From Nocardia vaccinii NBRC 15922 (GTDB taxonomy: Bacteria > Actinomycetota > Actinomycetes > Mycobacteriales > Mycobacteriaceae), in contig NZ_BDCC01000086.1 in the NCBI RefSeq assembly GCF_001613305.1, positions 1 through 40,533 on the forward strand: a stretch of DNA of 40,533 nt, given 5' to 3'. Every line of letters starts with the position of its first letter. Position 1 is the stretch's first letter. Positions 1 to 8,817 of this stretch are shown here, one piece after another. A program made the translations under genes and the position numbers. The notes under the pieces are model-generated. The model was not told the DNA's origin, made no database searches, and saw only the letters and a program-made list of their open reading frames with translations.

Positions 1-1
1 G

Positions 2-3000
2 GTCGTACTGACCGGCACGAACCTGACCGGCGCCACCGCAGTGAGTTTCGGTGGCACACCAGCGACCTCGTTCACCGTCGACTCCGCCACCCAAATCACC
101 GCCGTCGCCCCCGCCCACGCGGCCGGGACCGTCCAGGTCACTGTCACCACCGCGGGTGGAACAAGCAACGGTGTCGCGTTCACGTATGTCGCGGTGCCGA
201 CCCTCACGGCAGTCGTGCCGAATGTCGGGTCGGTGATTGGCGGGACGACCGTGGTACTCACCGGCACGAACCTCACCGGGGCAACGGCGGTGAGTTTCGG
301 TGGCACACCGGCAACTTCGTTCACGGTCGACTCCGCCACTCAGATCACCGCGGTCGCCCCCGCCGGAACGGTAGGGACCGTCCTGGTCACTGTCACCACC
401 GCTGGCGGGACCAGCAACGGCGTCGCGTTCACCTATGTCGCGGTGCCTACCCTGTCCACGGTCGTTCCCAACGCGGGATCGGTCGCCGGTGGAACGACCG
501 TCGTACTCACCGGCACGAACCTGACCGGGGCGACAGCGGTGAGTTTCGGTGCCACGCCGGCGACTTCGTTCACCGTCGACTCCGCCACCCAGATCACCGC
601 GGTCGCCCCCGCCGGAACAGCCGGGACCGTGCAGGTCACTGTCACCACGGCAGGTGGAACCAGCAACGGTGTCGCCTACACCTATATCGCAGTCCCGACT
701 TTGATTGCGGCGGTACCGAATGTCGGCTCGGTAACCGGTGGGACCACGGTCGTATTGACCGGCACGGCCCTCACCGGGGCCACAGCGGTGAGTTTCGGTG
801 GCACACCGGCAACCTCGTTCACCGTCGACTCCGCCACCAAAATCACCGCCGTCGCCCCCGCCGGAACGGCAGGGACCGTTCTGATCACTGTCACCACCGC
901 AGGCGGGACCAGCAACGGCGTCGCCTACACCTACGTCGCAGTCCCCACTCTGATCACGGTGGTACCGAACGTCGGTCCGGTGACCGGCGGGACGACCGTG
1001 GTACTCACCGGCACGAACCTCACCGGCGCGACAGCGGTGAGTTTCGGTGGGACACCGGCGACTTCGTTCACCGTCGACTCCGCCACCCAGATCACCGCGG
1101 TCGCCCCCGCCGGAATAGCCGGGACGGTGCAGGTCACGGTCACCACCGCTGGTGGGACCAGCAACGGTGTCGCGTTCACGTATGTCGCGGTGCCGACCCT
1201 CACGGCAATCGTGCCGAATGTCGGATCGGTGACCGGCGGGACCACGGTCGTACTCACCGGCACAGACCTGACCGGCGCGACCGCAGTCAATTTCGGTGGG
1301 ACACCGGCGACCTCGTTCACAGTCGACTCCCCCACCCAGATCACCGCCGTGGCCCCCGCCGGGACAGCCGGGACCGTTCTGGTCACGGTCACCACCGCTG
1401 GCGGGACCAGCAACGGCGGCGCCTACACCTATGTCGCGGTCCCCACCCTGACGAGCCTCACCCCGACATCCGGATCGGTGGCGGGCGGAATCACGGTCGT
1501 ACTCACCGGAACGAATCTGACCGGGGCGACAGCGGTGAGTTTCGATGGCACACCGGCGACCTCGTTCACGGTCGACTCCGCCACCCGGATCACCGCCGTC
1601 GCCCCGGCCCACGCGGCCGGCATTGCTCAGGTCACTGTCACTACCGTCGGTGGAACGAGCAACGGCGTCGCCTATACGTATGTGCCGGTCCCTGCCCTCA
1701 CGTCAGTGGTTCCGAACTCGGGACCTGTCACCGGCGACACGGTGGTTGTGCTCACCGGGACGGGACTGACCGGAGCGACGGCGGTCGACTTCGGGGCGAA
1801 CCCGTCGATTCTGTTCGTCGTCGACTCCGATAGCCGGATCACCGCCCTCGTTCCCCCGGGTACCGCAGGGACGGTGCAGGTCACCGTCACGACGCCGGGC
1901 GGAACCAGCAACGGCGTCACCTTCGTCTACACCGCGGCGCCCACGCTCACCACAGTGGTTCCGAACGCAGGCCCGGTGACCGGCGCAAACACGGTGGTGC
2001 TCACCGGGACGGGATTGACCGGCGCCACCGCGCTGAATTTCGATGGCGCACCGGCGACTTCGTTCACCGTCGACTCCGACACGCGGATCACCGCCGTCGC
2101 CCCGACCGGGACGGGGACGGTGCTGGTCACCGTCACCACAGCGGGCGGCACGAGCAACGGTGTCGCCTACACCTACATCGCCGTGCCCGCCCTCACCACA
2201 ATCTCCCCGAACGCGGGACCGGCAGGCGGTGGGACGGTGGTTGTGCTCACCGGGACGGGACTGACCGGGGCCACCGCGGTCCACTTCGGCGCCACACCGG
2301 CGACCTTGTTCACCGCCGACTCCGACACCCGGATCACCGCACTCACCCCCGCGGGGACGGCCGGAACGGTGCAGGTCACCGTCACCACAGCGGGCGGCAC
2401 GAGCAACGGTGTCGCCTACACCTACATCGCCGTGCCCGTCCTCACCACGATCTCCCCGAACGCGGGACCGGTGACCGGTGGAACCACCGTCGTGCTCACC
2501 GGCACGGCACTGACCGGCGCGACCGGAGTGAATTTCGGTGGCACATCGGCGATTTCGTTCACGGTCGACTCGGCCACCCGGATCACCGCCGTCGCACCCG
2601 CGGGTGTGGCCGGGACGGTGCAGGTCACCGTCACCACCGGCGGGGGGACCAGCAACGGTCTGGGTTACACCTACGTCAACGTCCCCACCTTGCTCACGGG
2701 TGCCCCGGATCTGGGACCCGAAGCCGGTGGGACAACAGTCGTGCTGACCGGAACAGATCTGACCGGAGCCACCGCGGTCGACTTCGGCGCCACACCGGCG
2801 GCTTCGTTCACCGTCGACTCGGATACCCAGATCACGGCCATGAGCCCGGCCGGGACCGGATTGGCGGAGGTCACCGTCACCACCCCGGGCGGAACCAGTA
2901 ACAACGTCTTCTTCACCTACCTTCCGGTTCCGACCCTGACCTCCGTGGTTCCGAACAGCGGGCCCGAAACCGGCGGAGATTCGGTGACGCTCACAGGCAC

Positions 3001-3181
3001 GAACTTCGCGTTCACCACCGAGGTGAGCTTCGGCACCGCACCGGCTGCGTTCGTCGGCATCTCCGATACCCAGACAGTGGCCACCAGCCCTGCTGGAACC
3101 GGGACGGTGCAGGTGACCGTCACCACGCCGGGCGGAACCAGTAACGGCATCTCCTACACCTATGTTCCAGCTCCAGGAGTC
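2..3181 (+). repeat. Tandem 249-bp (83-codon) direct repeats
   Basis: Thirteen in-frame copies of a unit of about 249 bp form the IPT array. Copies before about 1650 are nearly identical at DNA level (for example cggcgacttcgttcaccgtc recurs), while those after about 1700 differ more, including small length changes. This fits recent expansion or gene conversion at the upstream side. Confidence 0.9.
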
Positions 3182-3184
3182 TGA
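2..3184 (+). CDS. IPT/TIG-repeat surface protein, 5'-truncated by the window edge
   Basis: The frame is open from base 2, so the start and any signal peptide lie outside the window; 1060 residues are visible. They are a tandem array of about 83-residue units, each with a core like GGTTVVLTGTNLTGAT, then VSFGGTPATSF, TQITAVAPAGTAGTVQVTVTT and a junction T-Y-V/I-A-V-P-T-L. Thirteen junctions are present, giving twelve full units plus a partial first one. The unit matches IPT/TIG immunoglobulin-like beta-sandwich domains, which are usually extracellular adhesion or structural modules. The protein stops at the end of a unit (YVPAPGV), with no LPXTG motif, no C-terminal membrane segment and no charged tail, so any anchoring or catalytic part must be N-terminal and unseen. 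No partner gene is visible. The family is clear; the role is unknown. Confidence 0.9.
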   Translation, partial: VVLTGTNLTGATAVSFGGTPATSFTVDSATQITAVAPAHAAGTVQVTVTTAGGTSNGVAFTYVAVPTLTAVVPNVGSVIGGTTVVLTGTNLTGATAVSFGGTPATSFTVDSATQITAVAPAGTVGTVLVTVTTAGGTSNGVAFTYVAVPTLSTVVPNAGSVAGGTTVVLTGTNLTGATAVSFGATPATSFTVDSATQITAVAPAGTAGTVQVTVTTAGGTSNGVAYTYIAVPTLIAAVPNVGSVTGGTTVVLTGTALTGATAVSFGGTPATSFTVDSATKITAVAPAGTAGTVLITVTTAGGTSNGVAYTYVAVPTLITVVPNVGPVTGGTTVVLTGTNLTGATAVSFGGTPATSFTVDSATQITAVAPAGIAGTVQVTVTTAGGTSNGVAFTYVAVPTLTAIVPNVGSVTGGTTVVLTGTDLTGATAVNFGGTPATSFTVDSPTQITAVAPAGTAGTVLVTVTTAGGTSNGGAYTYVAVPTLTSLTPTSGSVAGGITVVLTGTNLTGATAVSFDGTPATSFTVDSATRITAVAPAHAAGIAQVTVTTVGGTSNGVAYTYVPVPALTSVVPNSGPVTGDTVVVLTGTGLTGATAVDFGANPSILFVVDSDSRITALVPPGTAGTVQVTVTTPGGTSNGVTFVYTAAPTLTTVVPNAGPVTGANTVVLTGTGLTGATALNFDGAPATSFTVDSDTRITAVAPTGTGTVLVTVTTAGGTSNGVAYTYIAVPALTTISPNAGPAGGGTVVVLTGTGLTGATAVHFGATPATLFTADSDTRITALTPAGTAGTVQVTVTTAGGTSNGVAYTYIAVPVLTTISPNAGPVTGGTTVVLTGTALTGATGVNFGGTSAISFTVDSATRITAVAPAGVAGTVQVTVTTGGGTSNGLGYTYVNVPTLLTGAPDLGPEAGGTTVVLTGTDLTGATAVDFGATPAASFTVDSDTQITAMSPAGTGLAEVTVTTPGGTSNNVFFTYLPVPTLTSVVPNSGPETGGDSVTLTGTNFAFTTEVSFGTAPAAFVGISDTQTVATSPAGTGTVQVTVTTPGGTSNGISYTYVPAPGV

Positions 3185-3342
3185 CAATCGATGCCTCGGG
3201 CCGTCGGTGAACTATCGCCGGCGACCCAGCCACGGCGCGGGCCCCTGGTAGCGGTCCCCGGTCCTCGGCAGCCCCGCGACCCGGTTCGATTCCGGCTGGG
3301 ATGCCGATCGACAGCACGACTGCCACCGGGTCGCGAAGACCG

Positions 3343-3366
3343 GTTTTCGGATGGGTCTCGCGGGTA
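3343..3366 (+). promoter_or_regulatory. Sigma-F/B-type promoter of the PfpI gene
   Basis: GTTT at 3343-3346, a 15-bp spacer, then GGGTAG from 3362. This matches the mycobacterial SigF consensus GTTT-N15-17-GGGTA. The expected start site is near 3373, giving a leader of about 45 nt. Confidence 0.75.
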
Positions 3367-3417
3367 GCCGCACACCGAGTCATGCCGCACGAGCAGCGAA
3401 ATGTCGAGGAGGGCACG

Positions 3418-3993
3418 ATGCAGGGATCACAACTCGGTACACCGAACATCCTGGTCATCACATCGAATACCGGCGTCGAGCGGGACGAGCTGCTGGTGCC
3501 GCTGGACCGGCTTCGCGAACGGGGCGCCCGCGCGGTGCACGCCGCTCCGGAGAAGAGCGCGGTGCAGACCTTCGTCCACGACACCGAGAAGGATGTGACC
3601 GTCGAGCCGGACAACGACCTCGACTCGGTCTCCGCCGCCGACTACGACGCCGTCGTCATTCCCGGCGGGACCGTGAACGCGGACAAGCTGCGTCAGGAGC
3701 CCCGCGCCGTGGAACTGGTTCGCGCCTTCGCGGACGCGGGTAAACCGGTCGCGGCCATCTGCCACGGCCCGTGGCTGCTGGTCGAGGCCGGTCTCGCCGA
3801 CGGGCAGACCGTCACCTCGTATCCGTCGCTGCGCACCGATATCCGCAACGCGGGCGGTCAATGGGTCGATCAGCAGGTGGTGCATTCCTCGGAGGGTGGC
3901 CGCACGCTCATCACCTCGCGCAATCCGGATGACCTCGAGGCGTTCTCGGCGGCGGTCGCCGGTGCGTCCTTCGGTGCGGCGACCACCCACTGA
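3418..3993 (+). CDS. DJ-1/PfpI-family protein (type 1 glutamine amidotransferase-like)
   Basis: A 191-residue protein spanning a whole DJ-1/PfpI domain. The nucleophile elbow AICHGPW puts Cys115 and His116 at the expected place, and an upstream acidic pair (Glu21, Glu24) and the IPGG loop at 81-84 complete the usual pattern. Family members are cytosolic chaperones, glyoxalases or deglycases and are common general-stress proteins; the substrate cannot be read from sequence. The start at 3418 is chosen because GAGGAGG lies 6-8 nt upstream; an in-frame ATG at 3301 lacks such a site and lies upstream of the promoter. A sigma-F-type promoter precedes it. It converges on the mrpD gene with only 24 bp between stop codons. 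Confidence 0.9.
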   Translation: MQGSQLGTPNILVITSNTGVERDELLVPLDRLRERGARAVHAAPEKSAVQTFVHDTEKDVTVEPDNDLDSVSAADYDAVVIPGGTVNADKLRQEPRAVELVRAFADAGKPVAAICHGPWLLVEAGLADGQTVTSYPSLRTDIRNAGGQWVDQQVVHSSEGGRTLITSRNPDDLEAFSAAVAGASFGAATTH

Positions 3994-4017
3994 CGCCACC
4001 GGCCGGGCATCGCACCG

Positions 4018-5826
4018 TCAGCCGCTGGTCACCAGACCGACGATGACCGCGGCCCCGACCATCAGCCAGGCGACGTAATCACCCGGATGGCCACTGTGCA
4101 GACCGTGTAACGCCGTGGTGACCAGTCGAACGGGCCGGGACACCCTGTGGGGCAACGGTTTCGCACCGAAGGCGAGCGCGCAGGCGGCAACCGCCACGGC
4201 CAGCGCCGCGGAGACCAGCCCCCAGCCGAAGCCGGTCGAGGTCCAGCCGATATGCGGCGGCGTCGGCGCGGCCGCCGCGGCGATACCGTGCAGGGCGCGA
4301 GCCCGGTAATCGCCCGCGTCGCAGAACTGCGCGGCGGCGGGCCCGACGGTTCGCGCGAGCACCGGCAGCCCCGAAGCCACCGCGATCGCCAGTAACCCGA
4401 TCACCGCGCCGAGCATCGTCGCGGGTGGGCGCCCGACGGGCGTGGTGTCGGGTTGTTCGTGCGCGCCGGTGGACTCCGCACCGGTTTCCGCATCGGCGGG
4501 GCGTCCGCCCACGCCGAAGAAGACCCGCGATCCGGCGCGCAGCACGGCCGCGCCGGTGAGCGCGGAGACGACGACCACCGTCACCGTGAGCGTGGTCGAG
4601 TCGGTGGACTCCTCGAGCAGCGCCTTGCCGAGTCCCACGCCGCTCAGCGGCAATCCGGACAGCATCAAGCCCGCCGCCAGATATAGCAACCCGGTTCCGC
4701 GGTGGCGGCGGGCGCGGCCGAACAGGCCGTATTCGTCCAGAGATCGATACTGCGACAAGATGATTCCGGTCAGCAGGAACAACGCGCCCTTCACCGCCGC
4801 GTGTCCGGCCAGGTACAGCGCGGCCGCGGCCACACCCGCCGGTGTCGACGCGGCGAGACCGAGCAGAAACAGGCCGATGTGCGCGATCGTCGAATAGGCG
4901 AGCATACGTTTGAGATGCCGCTGTAGCAGGCACATCACCGCGCCGAGTACCGCGGTCACCACCGCGAGCACCAGCATCATCCGATGCGCGGCGGCCGGTG
5001 CGAGCACACCGCGGAACGTCGACCAGTACAGCCTCGCCAGACCGTAGATGCCCAGCGGCGCCATCACACCGGAGAACAGCAGGCAAACCGGTGCGGGCGC
5101 GACGGCGTGCGCGTCGGCCAGCCAGAAATGGAACGGCACCACCGCGGCCTTGACCAGCCAGCCCGTGACGACGAGCGCGAAGCCGATGAGTACCACGACG
5201 TTTCGCCCGTGGCCCGCCAGTTCCGACCCCAGTTGAGGCAGCCCCAATTGTCCGGTGCGGGCGTAGAGCAGGCCGATGCCGAACAGGCACAGATAGGCGC
5301 CCAGCGAGTTGATCACACCGAAATTCAGTGCGCCCTGGACCGATTCGGGTTCCTCGTTCTTCAGGCCGGTCAGGGCGTAGGCCGCGGCGCTCATCAGCTC
5401 GAAGAATACGAACATGTCGAACAGGTCGCCGGTGAGCGCGAATCCGCTCATGCCCGCGGTGAACAGCAGGAGCAGGGCCGGATAATGGGCGTGCAGATCA
5501 TCGAAGTAGTGCCACCCGAACAGCAGTGCGAGCACGGTCAGCACCGCCACCAGCAGCGCGGCGCCGGCGCCGAGCCGATCGGCGGCCAGCACGATGCCGA
5601 CCGCGAAATGCGCCCCCGGCCGCCAGCCGCCCGCCCATGTCACCACGGTGCCCTGGCCGGTGGCGTACAGCAGCGCGCCCGCGGCCACCGCGCCCACCGC
5701 GGCCACCGCCAGCGCGATACCGTCGATCACGCGACGCGAGAGGTGCCGCCCGAGTGCGAGCAGCAGGCACGCGCCGCCGATGGGCACGGCGATCACCAAG
5801 GGCGGCAGCGTATTCCAGGCGAGCAT
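4018..5826 (-). CDS. mrpD: Mrp/Mnh cation:proton antiporter subunit D (NuoM/N-like)
   Basis: A 602-residue polytopic membrane protein of the NuoL/M/N antiporter family, the only large antiporter-like subunit in this cluster. Proton-path residues are visible: Glu143 in FFELM, Lys226 in GWLVKAAVVPFHFW, His240, Lys306 and Lys346 in HAAVKGALF. The family is thought to exchange Na+/K+ for protons in a hetero-oligomer with the small Mrp subunits. Its ATG at 5826 shares one base with the mrpC stop (TGATG), showing translational coupling; an upstream extension is excluded because it would overlap mrpC and mrpB. It is the last gene of the operon. A classical MrpA N-terminal antiporter module is absent, so this subunit presumably carries the whole transport path. 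Confidence 0.93.
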   Translation of the reverse strand: MLAWNTLPPLVIAVPIGGACLLLALGRHLSRRVIDGIALAVAAVGAVAAGALLYATGQGTVVTWAGGWRPGAHFAVGIVLAADRLGAGAALLVAVLTVLALLFGWHYFDDLHAHYPALLLLFTAGMSGFALTGDLFDMFVFFELMSAAAYALTGLKNEEPESVQGALNFGVINSLGAYLCLFGIGLLYARTGQLGLPQLGSELAGHGRNVVVLIGFALVVTGWLVKAAVVPFHFWLADAHAVAPAPVCLLFSGVMAPLGIYGLARLYWSTFRGVLAPAAAHRMMLVLAVVTAVLGAVMCLLQRHLKRMLAYSTIAHIGLFLLGLAASTPAGVAAAALYLAGHAAVKGALFLLTGIILSQYRSLDEYGLFGRARRHRGTGLLYLAAGLMLSGLPLSGVGLGKALLEESTDSTTLTVTVVVVSALTGAAVLRAGSRVFFGVGGRPADAETGAESTGAHEQPDTTPVGRPPATMLGAVIGLLAIAVASGLPVLARTVGPAAAQFCDAGDYRARALHGIAAAAAPTPPHIGWTSTGFGWGLVSAALAVAVAACALAFGAKPLPHRVSRPVRLVTTALHGLHSGHPGDYVAWLMVGAAVIVGLVTSG

Positions 5827-6173
5827 CAGCCGCGCAGCGCGTGTAGTTCGTCGGGAACCACGGTGCCGTGCCGTTTCGCGACCTGGATCACCAGGGCCAG
5901 CAGGAGTGCGGTGACCGTCGCCGAGACGACGATGTCGGTCAACGCCATCGCCTGCACGACCGGGTCCACCACCCGCGACCCAGGCGGATTCGCGGAGCCG
6001 AAAATCGGTGCCGTGCCGCCTTTCTGGTAGCCGACCGCCAGCAACAGCACGTAGGTGCTCGATTGGGCGATGGACACGCATACGACCGTGTGCACGAGAT
6101 GGCGGCTGCGCACCACCCCGGCCATGCCGACCAGCAGCAGCCACACGGCCACCACGTACGGAAACACGTTCAC
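5826..6173 (-). CDS. mrpC: Mrp/Mnh antiporter subunit C (NuoK-like)
   Basis: A 115-residue protein with three hydrophobic helices, similar to NuoK/MrpC. The loop YQKGGTAPIF and the segment DPVVQAMALTDIVV are typical of MrpC. It is a membrane subunit of the Mrp complex and in the family contributes a lateral proton path next to MrpD. It starts with GTG at 6173, with AAAGGA about 7 nt upstream. Its first codon overlaps the mrpB stop by 4 nt (GTGA), and its stop overlaps the mrpD start by one base. Confidence 0.92.
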   Translation of the reverse strand: MNVFPYVVAVWLLLVGMAGVVRSRHLVHTVVCVSIAQSSTYVLLLAVGYQKGGTAPIFGSANPPGSRVVDPVVQAMALTDIVVSATVTALLLALVIQVAKRHGTVVPDELHALRG

Positions 6174-6907
6174 GCACTGTCCTTTCCAGCCGATTCGTGC
6201 TGGTCGAGGAATTGGGCCAGCAGTACCACCACACCGCTGCCGACCGCGATGCCGACAGCACAGCTGTACACCGGCACGGTCCCGGCCGACAGCAACTGTC
6301 CGGCCCGGCCGGCCGGCAGGAAATTGGCCAGGAACCCCGACCCGGTGACCAGTCCGGCGACTCCGAGTGCGACCACCGCGCCCAGACCGCCCGCCTCCCC
6401 GAATTCATACCAGTTCAGCGGGCGAACGCGCCGCAATGCCTCGTAGTCACCGGCGATGTACAGCAGGTGGATGCCGGTCGCGAGCACGACGCCGCCCTGG
6501 AACCCGCCACCGGGGGTCAGATGGCCGTGCACGACGACGTCCGCGCCGATCACCACCGTGATGGGCAGCATCAGGTAACCGGCCGCCGCCGTCGCGGCGA
6601 GCAACCCGGGTCTGCGGCGGGTCCTTTCCGGGCGCGGCGGCGTGGCCTCGCGCAACAGCGTGGCCGCGCCGACAACGGCGGCGACGAGGATGCCCTCCTC
6701 ACCGAGGGTGTCCAGACCACGCTGATCGAAGTTGATGGAGGACACCGCATTCGGCGAGTTCTGCCGCAGCGCCGCGGCAACGGCGGCGTCCCGGTACGGA
6801 TGGGTGTCCGCGCCGAACGCGGGCAGATGCCAGACCGCGATCAGCAGCGCCGCCACCACGCCCGCGGCGCCGACCAGAAAGACCACCCATCGCCACGCCG
6901 TACTCAT
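6170..6907 (-). CDS. mrpB: Fused MrpA C-terminal (MbhE-like) and MrpB (MnhB) subunit
   Basis: A 245-residue protein with two parts. Residues 1 to about 100 resemble the last segment of MrpA / archaeal MbhE (motif SSINFDQRGLDTLGEEGI followed by a helix). Residues about 105-245 are an MnhB domain with the signature HGHLTPGGGFQGGV and several membrane helices. In classical mrp operons the first part belongs to the C-terminus of the large MrpA; here it is fused to MrpB. It acts as a membrane subunit of the antiporter. The ATG at 6907 overlaps the stop of the upstream gene (ATGA); the ribosome binding site is weak, so translation probably depends on coupling. Confidence 0.9.
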   Translation of the reverse strand: MSTAWRWVVFLVGAAGVVAALLIAVWHLPAFGADTHPYRDAAVAAALRQNSPNAVSSINFDQRGLDTLGEEGILVAAVVGAATLLREATPPRPERTRRRPGLLAATAAAGYLMLPITVVIGADVVVHGHLTPGGGFQGGVVLATGIHLLYIAGDYEALRRVRPLNWYEFGEAGGLGAVVALGVAGLVTGSGFLANFLPAGRAGQLLSAGTVPVYSCAVGIAVGSGVVVLLAQFLDQHESAGKDSA

Positions 6908-7128
6908 CGACGTTGCCGCCGCACCACGCGAACGGTGAGCAGAACCATCAGCGGAACCACCGCCGAACCCACCGCGATCTGTGACAACGCCACATCCGGC
7001 GCGCCGAGCAACATGAACGCGGGCGCGAGCAGGACGCCGTACACCGCCAGCGAAACCGCTTGTCGCTGTGGACCATCGGTGCAGACCACGATCGTCCCGG
7101 CCACCGCCACCAGGATCAGCGAGACCAT
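6904..7128 (-). CDS. DUF4040 / MbhD-like subunit (detached MrpA segment)
   Basis: A short protein of 74 residues from ATG 7128, with two hydrophobic helices and the motif APDVALSQIAVGSAVVP, diagnostic for DUF4040 (archaeal MbhD, or part of the MrpA C-terminus). It is a membrane subunit of the Mrp module. The start is uncertain: the ATG at 7128 lies about 17 nt from a good GGAGGAG site, whereas an in-frame ATT at 7137 lies at ideal distance and would add three residues. The gene overlaps mrpG by at least 13 nt and overlaps the mrpB start by 4 nt. Confidence 0.85.
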   Translation of the reverse strand: MVSLILVAVAGTIVVCTDGPQRQAVSLAVYGVLLAPAFMLLGAPDVALSQIAVGSAVVPLMVLLTVRVVRRQRR

Positions 7129-7460
7129 GAGCAGAATGCTGATTTCTCCTCCTCGCCGGGCCCGCCCGCGGAACGCACCGCACGGAGTGCGTTGAGCTTT
7201 CCGATCGCCGCTGTGAGAACCGTGCCGGTGAATGCCAGCAGGACCACGGTCGCGACTACCGTCAATGCAGTCATTCCGGGTCCGGCGTCGAGCAGGACGG
7301 CCACGGCCAGCAGCGGGCCGCTGACCGAGCCGACGATGCCCGGATAGTGCAGCCGGGTGGGCGCGTCCCGCACCCATACCGCCGCCAGCGACGCGCACAC
7401 CGCACCGAGCGCCGACAGGCCGAGCGCGCCGGCCGCGGCCCAGTGCACGACGCTAGTCAC
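7116..7460 (-). CDS. mrpG: Mrp/Mnh antiporter subunit G
   Basis: A 114-residue MrpG (MnhG/PhaG) protein with three hydrophobic helices. The family segment VRDAPTRLHYPGIVGSVSGPLL is clear. It is a small accessory membrane subunit of the Mrp complex. GTG at 7460 is the start, with GGAG 6 nt upstream; it overlaps the mrpF stop by 8 nt. Its own C-terminus, which is charged and without helix, overlaps the following DUF4040 gene. Confidence 0.9.
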   Translation of the reverse strand: MTSVVHWAAAGALGLSALGAVCASLAAVWVRDAPTRLHYPGIVGSVSGPLLAVAVLLDAGPGMTALTVVATVVLLAFTGTVLTAAIGKLNALRAVRSAGGPGEEEKSAFCSWSR

Positions 7461-7716
7461 CGGACGCTCCGATCAGGCGCGCGTAAACCAGCGTCCCGGC
7501 GAAGGACAGCAGAGCCAGCACGAACGGCACGACCAGATAATCCGGGCGGCCCACGCCCAGGCTGACGGCGATCAGGGCCAAGGTCACCTCCGAGCTGATC
7601 AGTTGCAGTCCGATCAGCCGGTGCGCGGCAGCCGAACGCGCGGTCATCACCAGGCCGGGTCCGACCGCGCCGATCAACAGCACCGCGCCGGCGAGCAACC
7701 AGATTTCCCGGCTCAT
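7453..7716 (-). CDS. mrpF: Mrp/Mnh antiporter subunit F
   Basis: An 87-residue protein with three predicted helices, close to the usual length of MrpF (about 90). Features are an N-terminal helix after MSREIW, a central segment HRLIGLQLISSEVTLALIAV, and a last helix ending in YARLIG. It is a small membrane subunit of the Mrp antiporter. ATG 7716 overlaps the mrpE stop in ATGA, and GGGAG lies 7 nt upstream. Confidence 0.9.
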   Translation of the reverse strand: MSREIWLLAGAVLLIGAVGPGLVMTARSAAAHRLIGLQLISSEVTLALIAVSLGVGRPDYLVVPFVLALLSFAGTLVYARLIGASGD

Positions 7717-8228
7717 CGGCGATCTCCCGGCGAGGAGCCCCGGCGTATTCGCCGGGCCATCGCGGTCGGCCGCAGCGGCATCTGGTGCACCAGCAGACGT
7801 TGGCGCCCCGGATCGGAGCCGACCACCACCGCACCGGGGGTGGCGCAGGTCAGCACCGTGGCGACGGCCTCGCGACCGCCGCGAAGGGCCGGTGAACGTT
7901 CGAAAGGCAGTGGCAGATCGGTGAATTCGCCGCCCGATCCGCGCCGGCTCACCGCGAGCCACAGCGCACCGGCGCTATCGCCGATGATCGCGGGAATCAG
8001 GCGCCCCGCGGTCCGGGCCGAACCGGCGGGAAGCCGCCACGTCCCGCGCGCCGCGCGCCGCGCGGGACGTGCGCAGGCGGCCACCGGAATTGCGAGTATC
8101 CCCGCTGCCGCCCATTCCTGCCAACCGGGAGTCGTTACCGTGGTCTGCCAGATCACGACGCAGGCGACCCACCACGCGATCGCCTCGACGGCTGTCCCGG
8201 TGCGCGCCCCGGAGGCCGGCTCGCTCAT
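7713..8228 (-). CDS. mrpE: Mrp/Mnh antiporter subunit E
   Basis: A 171-residue MrpE-type protein: an N-terminal pair of hydrophobic helices (WWVACVVIW and the following segment), then a cytoplasmic domain with GREAVATVLTCATPGAVVVG and a final basic stretch (LRPTAMARRIRRG). MrpE is an accessory subunit needed for full antiporter activity in the family. Its ATG overlaps the hemerythrin stop (ATGA), so the Mrp cluster is translationally coupled to the hemerythrin gene. The gene order E-F-G-A'-B-C-D matches the antiporter half of archaeal membrane-bound hydrogenase rather than mrpABCDEFG. Confidence 0.88.
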   Translation of the reverse strand: MSEPASGARTGTAVEAIAWWVACVVIWQTTVTTPGWQEWAAAGILAIPVAACARPARRAARGTWRLPAGSARTAGRLIPAIIGDSAGALWLAVSRRGSGGEFTDLPLPFERSPALRGGREAVATVLTCATPGAVVVGSDPGRQRLLVHQMPLRPTAMARRIRRGSSPGDRR

Positions 8229-8791
8229 CCGCTTCCGCCTTCCCGCCGCTTGCGAATGGCGTCCGTGACCCGGTCGAAGATCGCGAACGGCGGCCCTATC
8301 AGGGCGTTCGCCAGGGAGGACTCCCCTGTCCTCGGGTGCGGACGCGTCGGCGCGATCGCCTCTGCGAACCGCACCGTATCGGCCATCCGGTACAGCTGGG
8401 TCTGCGAGAACTGCTCGCGCAGCAGGGTGAACTCCTCGGCCTCCTCACGAGCGGCGTGCTCGGCGACAGCATCGGCGAATTGCGCGAAGCGGGGCCCGAA
8501 TCCGGGATCGTCCACGCCCATATCGCACAGATCCGCGAGCTGACGTTTGGCTCGGTGCTCTTCTGCCAGACGGGTTTTCACCATATCGTCGACGCCGAAC
8601 GCGGCACGCCGCGCCGCTCGGTGCACCACCTCCTCCTCGGCACTCTCGTGCACGGCCAGCAGGCGTACCAAATCGTGGAACAGTTGCCGCCGGTCCTCGC
8701 GCTCACCGCGGATCTGCCCGAGCAGAGTAGCGATCTGCTCGTGCTGTGCGGTCAGCACATCGACGACGTCCTGTTCGGCCTCGTCCTGCAT
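8225..8791 (-). CDS. Hemerythrin (HHE) domain protein
   Basis: A 188-residue protein with a four-helix hemerythrin-like domain in residues about 5-150. Candidate diiron ligands are the His in TAQHEQI, the HD pair in LFHDLVRLL, the His/Glu cluster AVHESAEEEVVH, the His in EEHRAKRQL, and the C-terminal His/Glu in VAEHAAREEAEEF. The family binds O2 or senses oxygen/NO and redox state in the cytosol. GAGGAG 6 nt before ATG 8791 fixes the start. It lies 26 nt after the pyruvate-oxidase-like gene and overlaps mrpE by 4 nt, so it sits between an oxidase and an antiporter in one operon. Related hemerythrins in mycobacteria are reported members of the SigF regulon. Confidence 0.88.
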   Translation of the reverse strand: MQDEAEQDVVDVLTAQHEQIATLLGQIRGEREDRRQLFHDLVRLLAVHESAEEEVVHRAARRAAFGVDDMVKTRLAEEHRAKRQLADLCDMGVDDPGFGPRFAQFADAVAEHAAREEAEEFTLLREQFSQTQLYRMADTVRFAEAIAPTRPHPRTGESSLANALIGPPFAIFDRVTDAIRKRREGGSG

Positions 8792-8817
8792 GTGGAGCTC
8801 CTCGCTGGGTGGACAGC

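Noticed and set aside
3277..3302. tRNA T-arm-like sequence ggttcgattcc
   Set aside because: Only a 4-bp stem with a T-loop; no matching acceptor, D or anticodon arms upstream and no other integration signs, so chance or at most a remnant.
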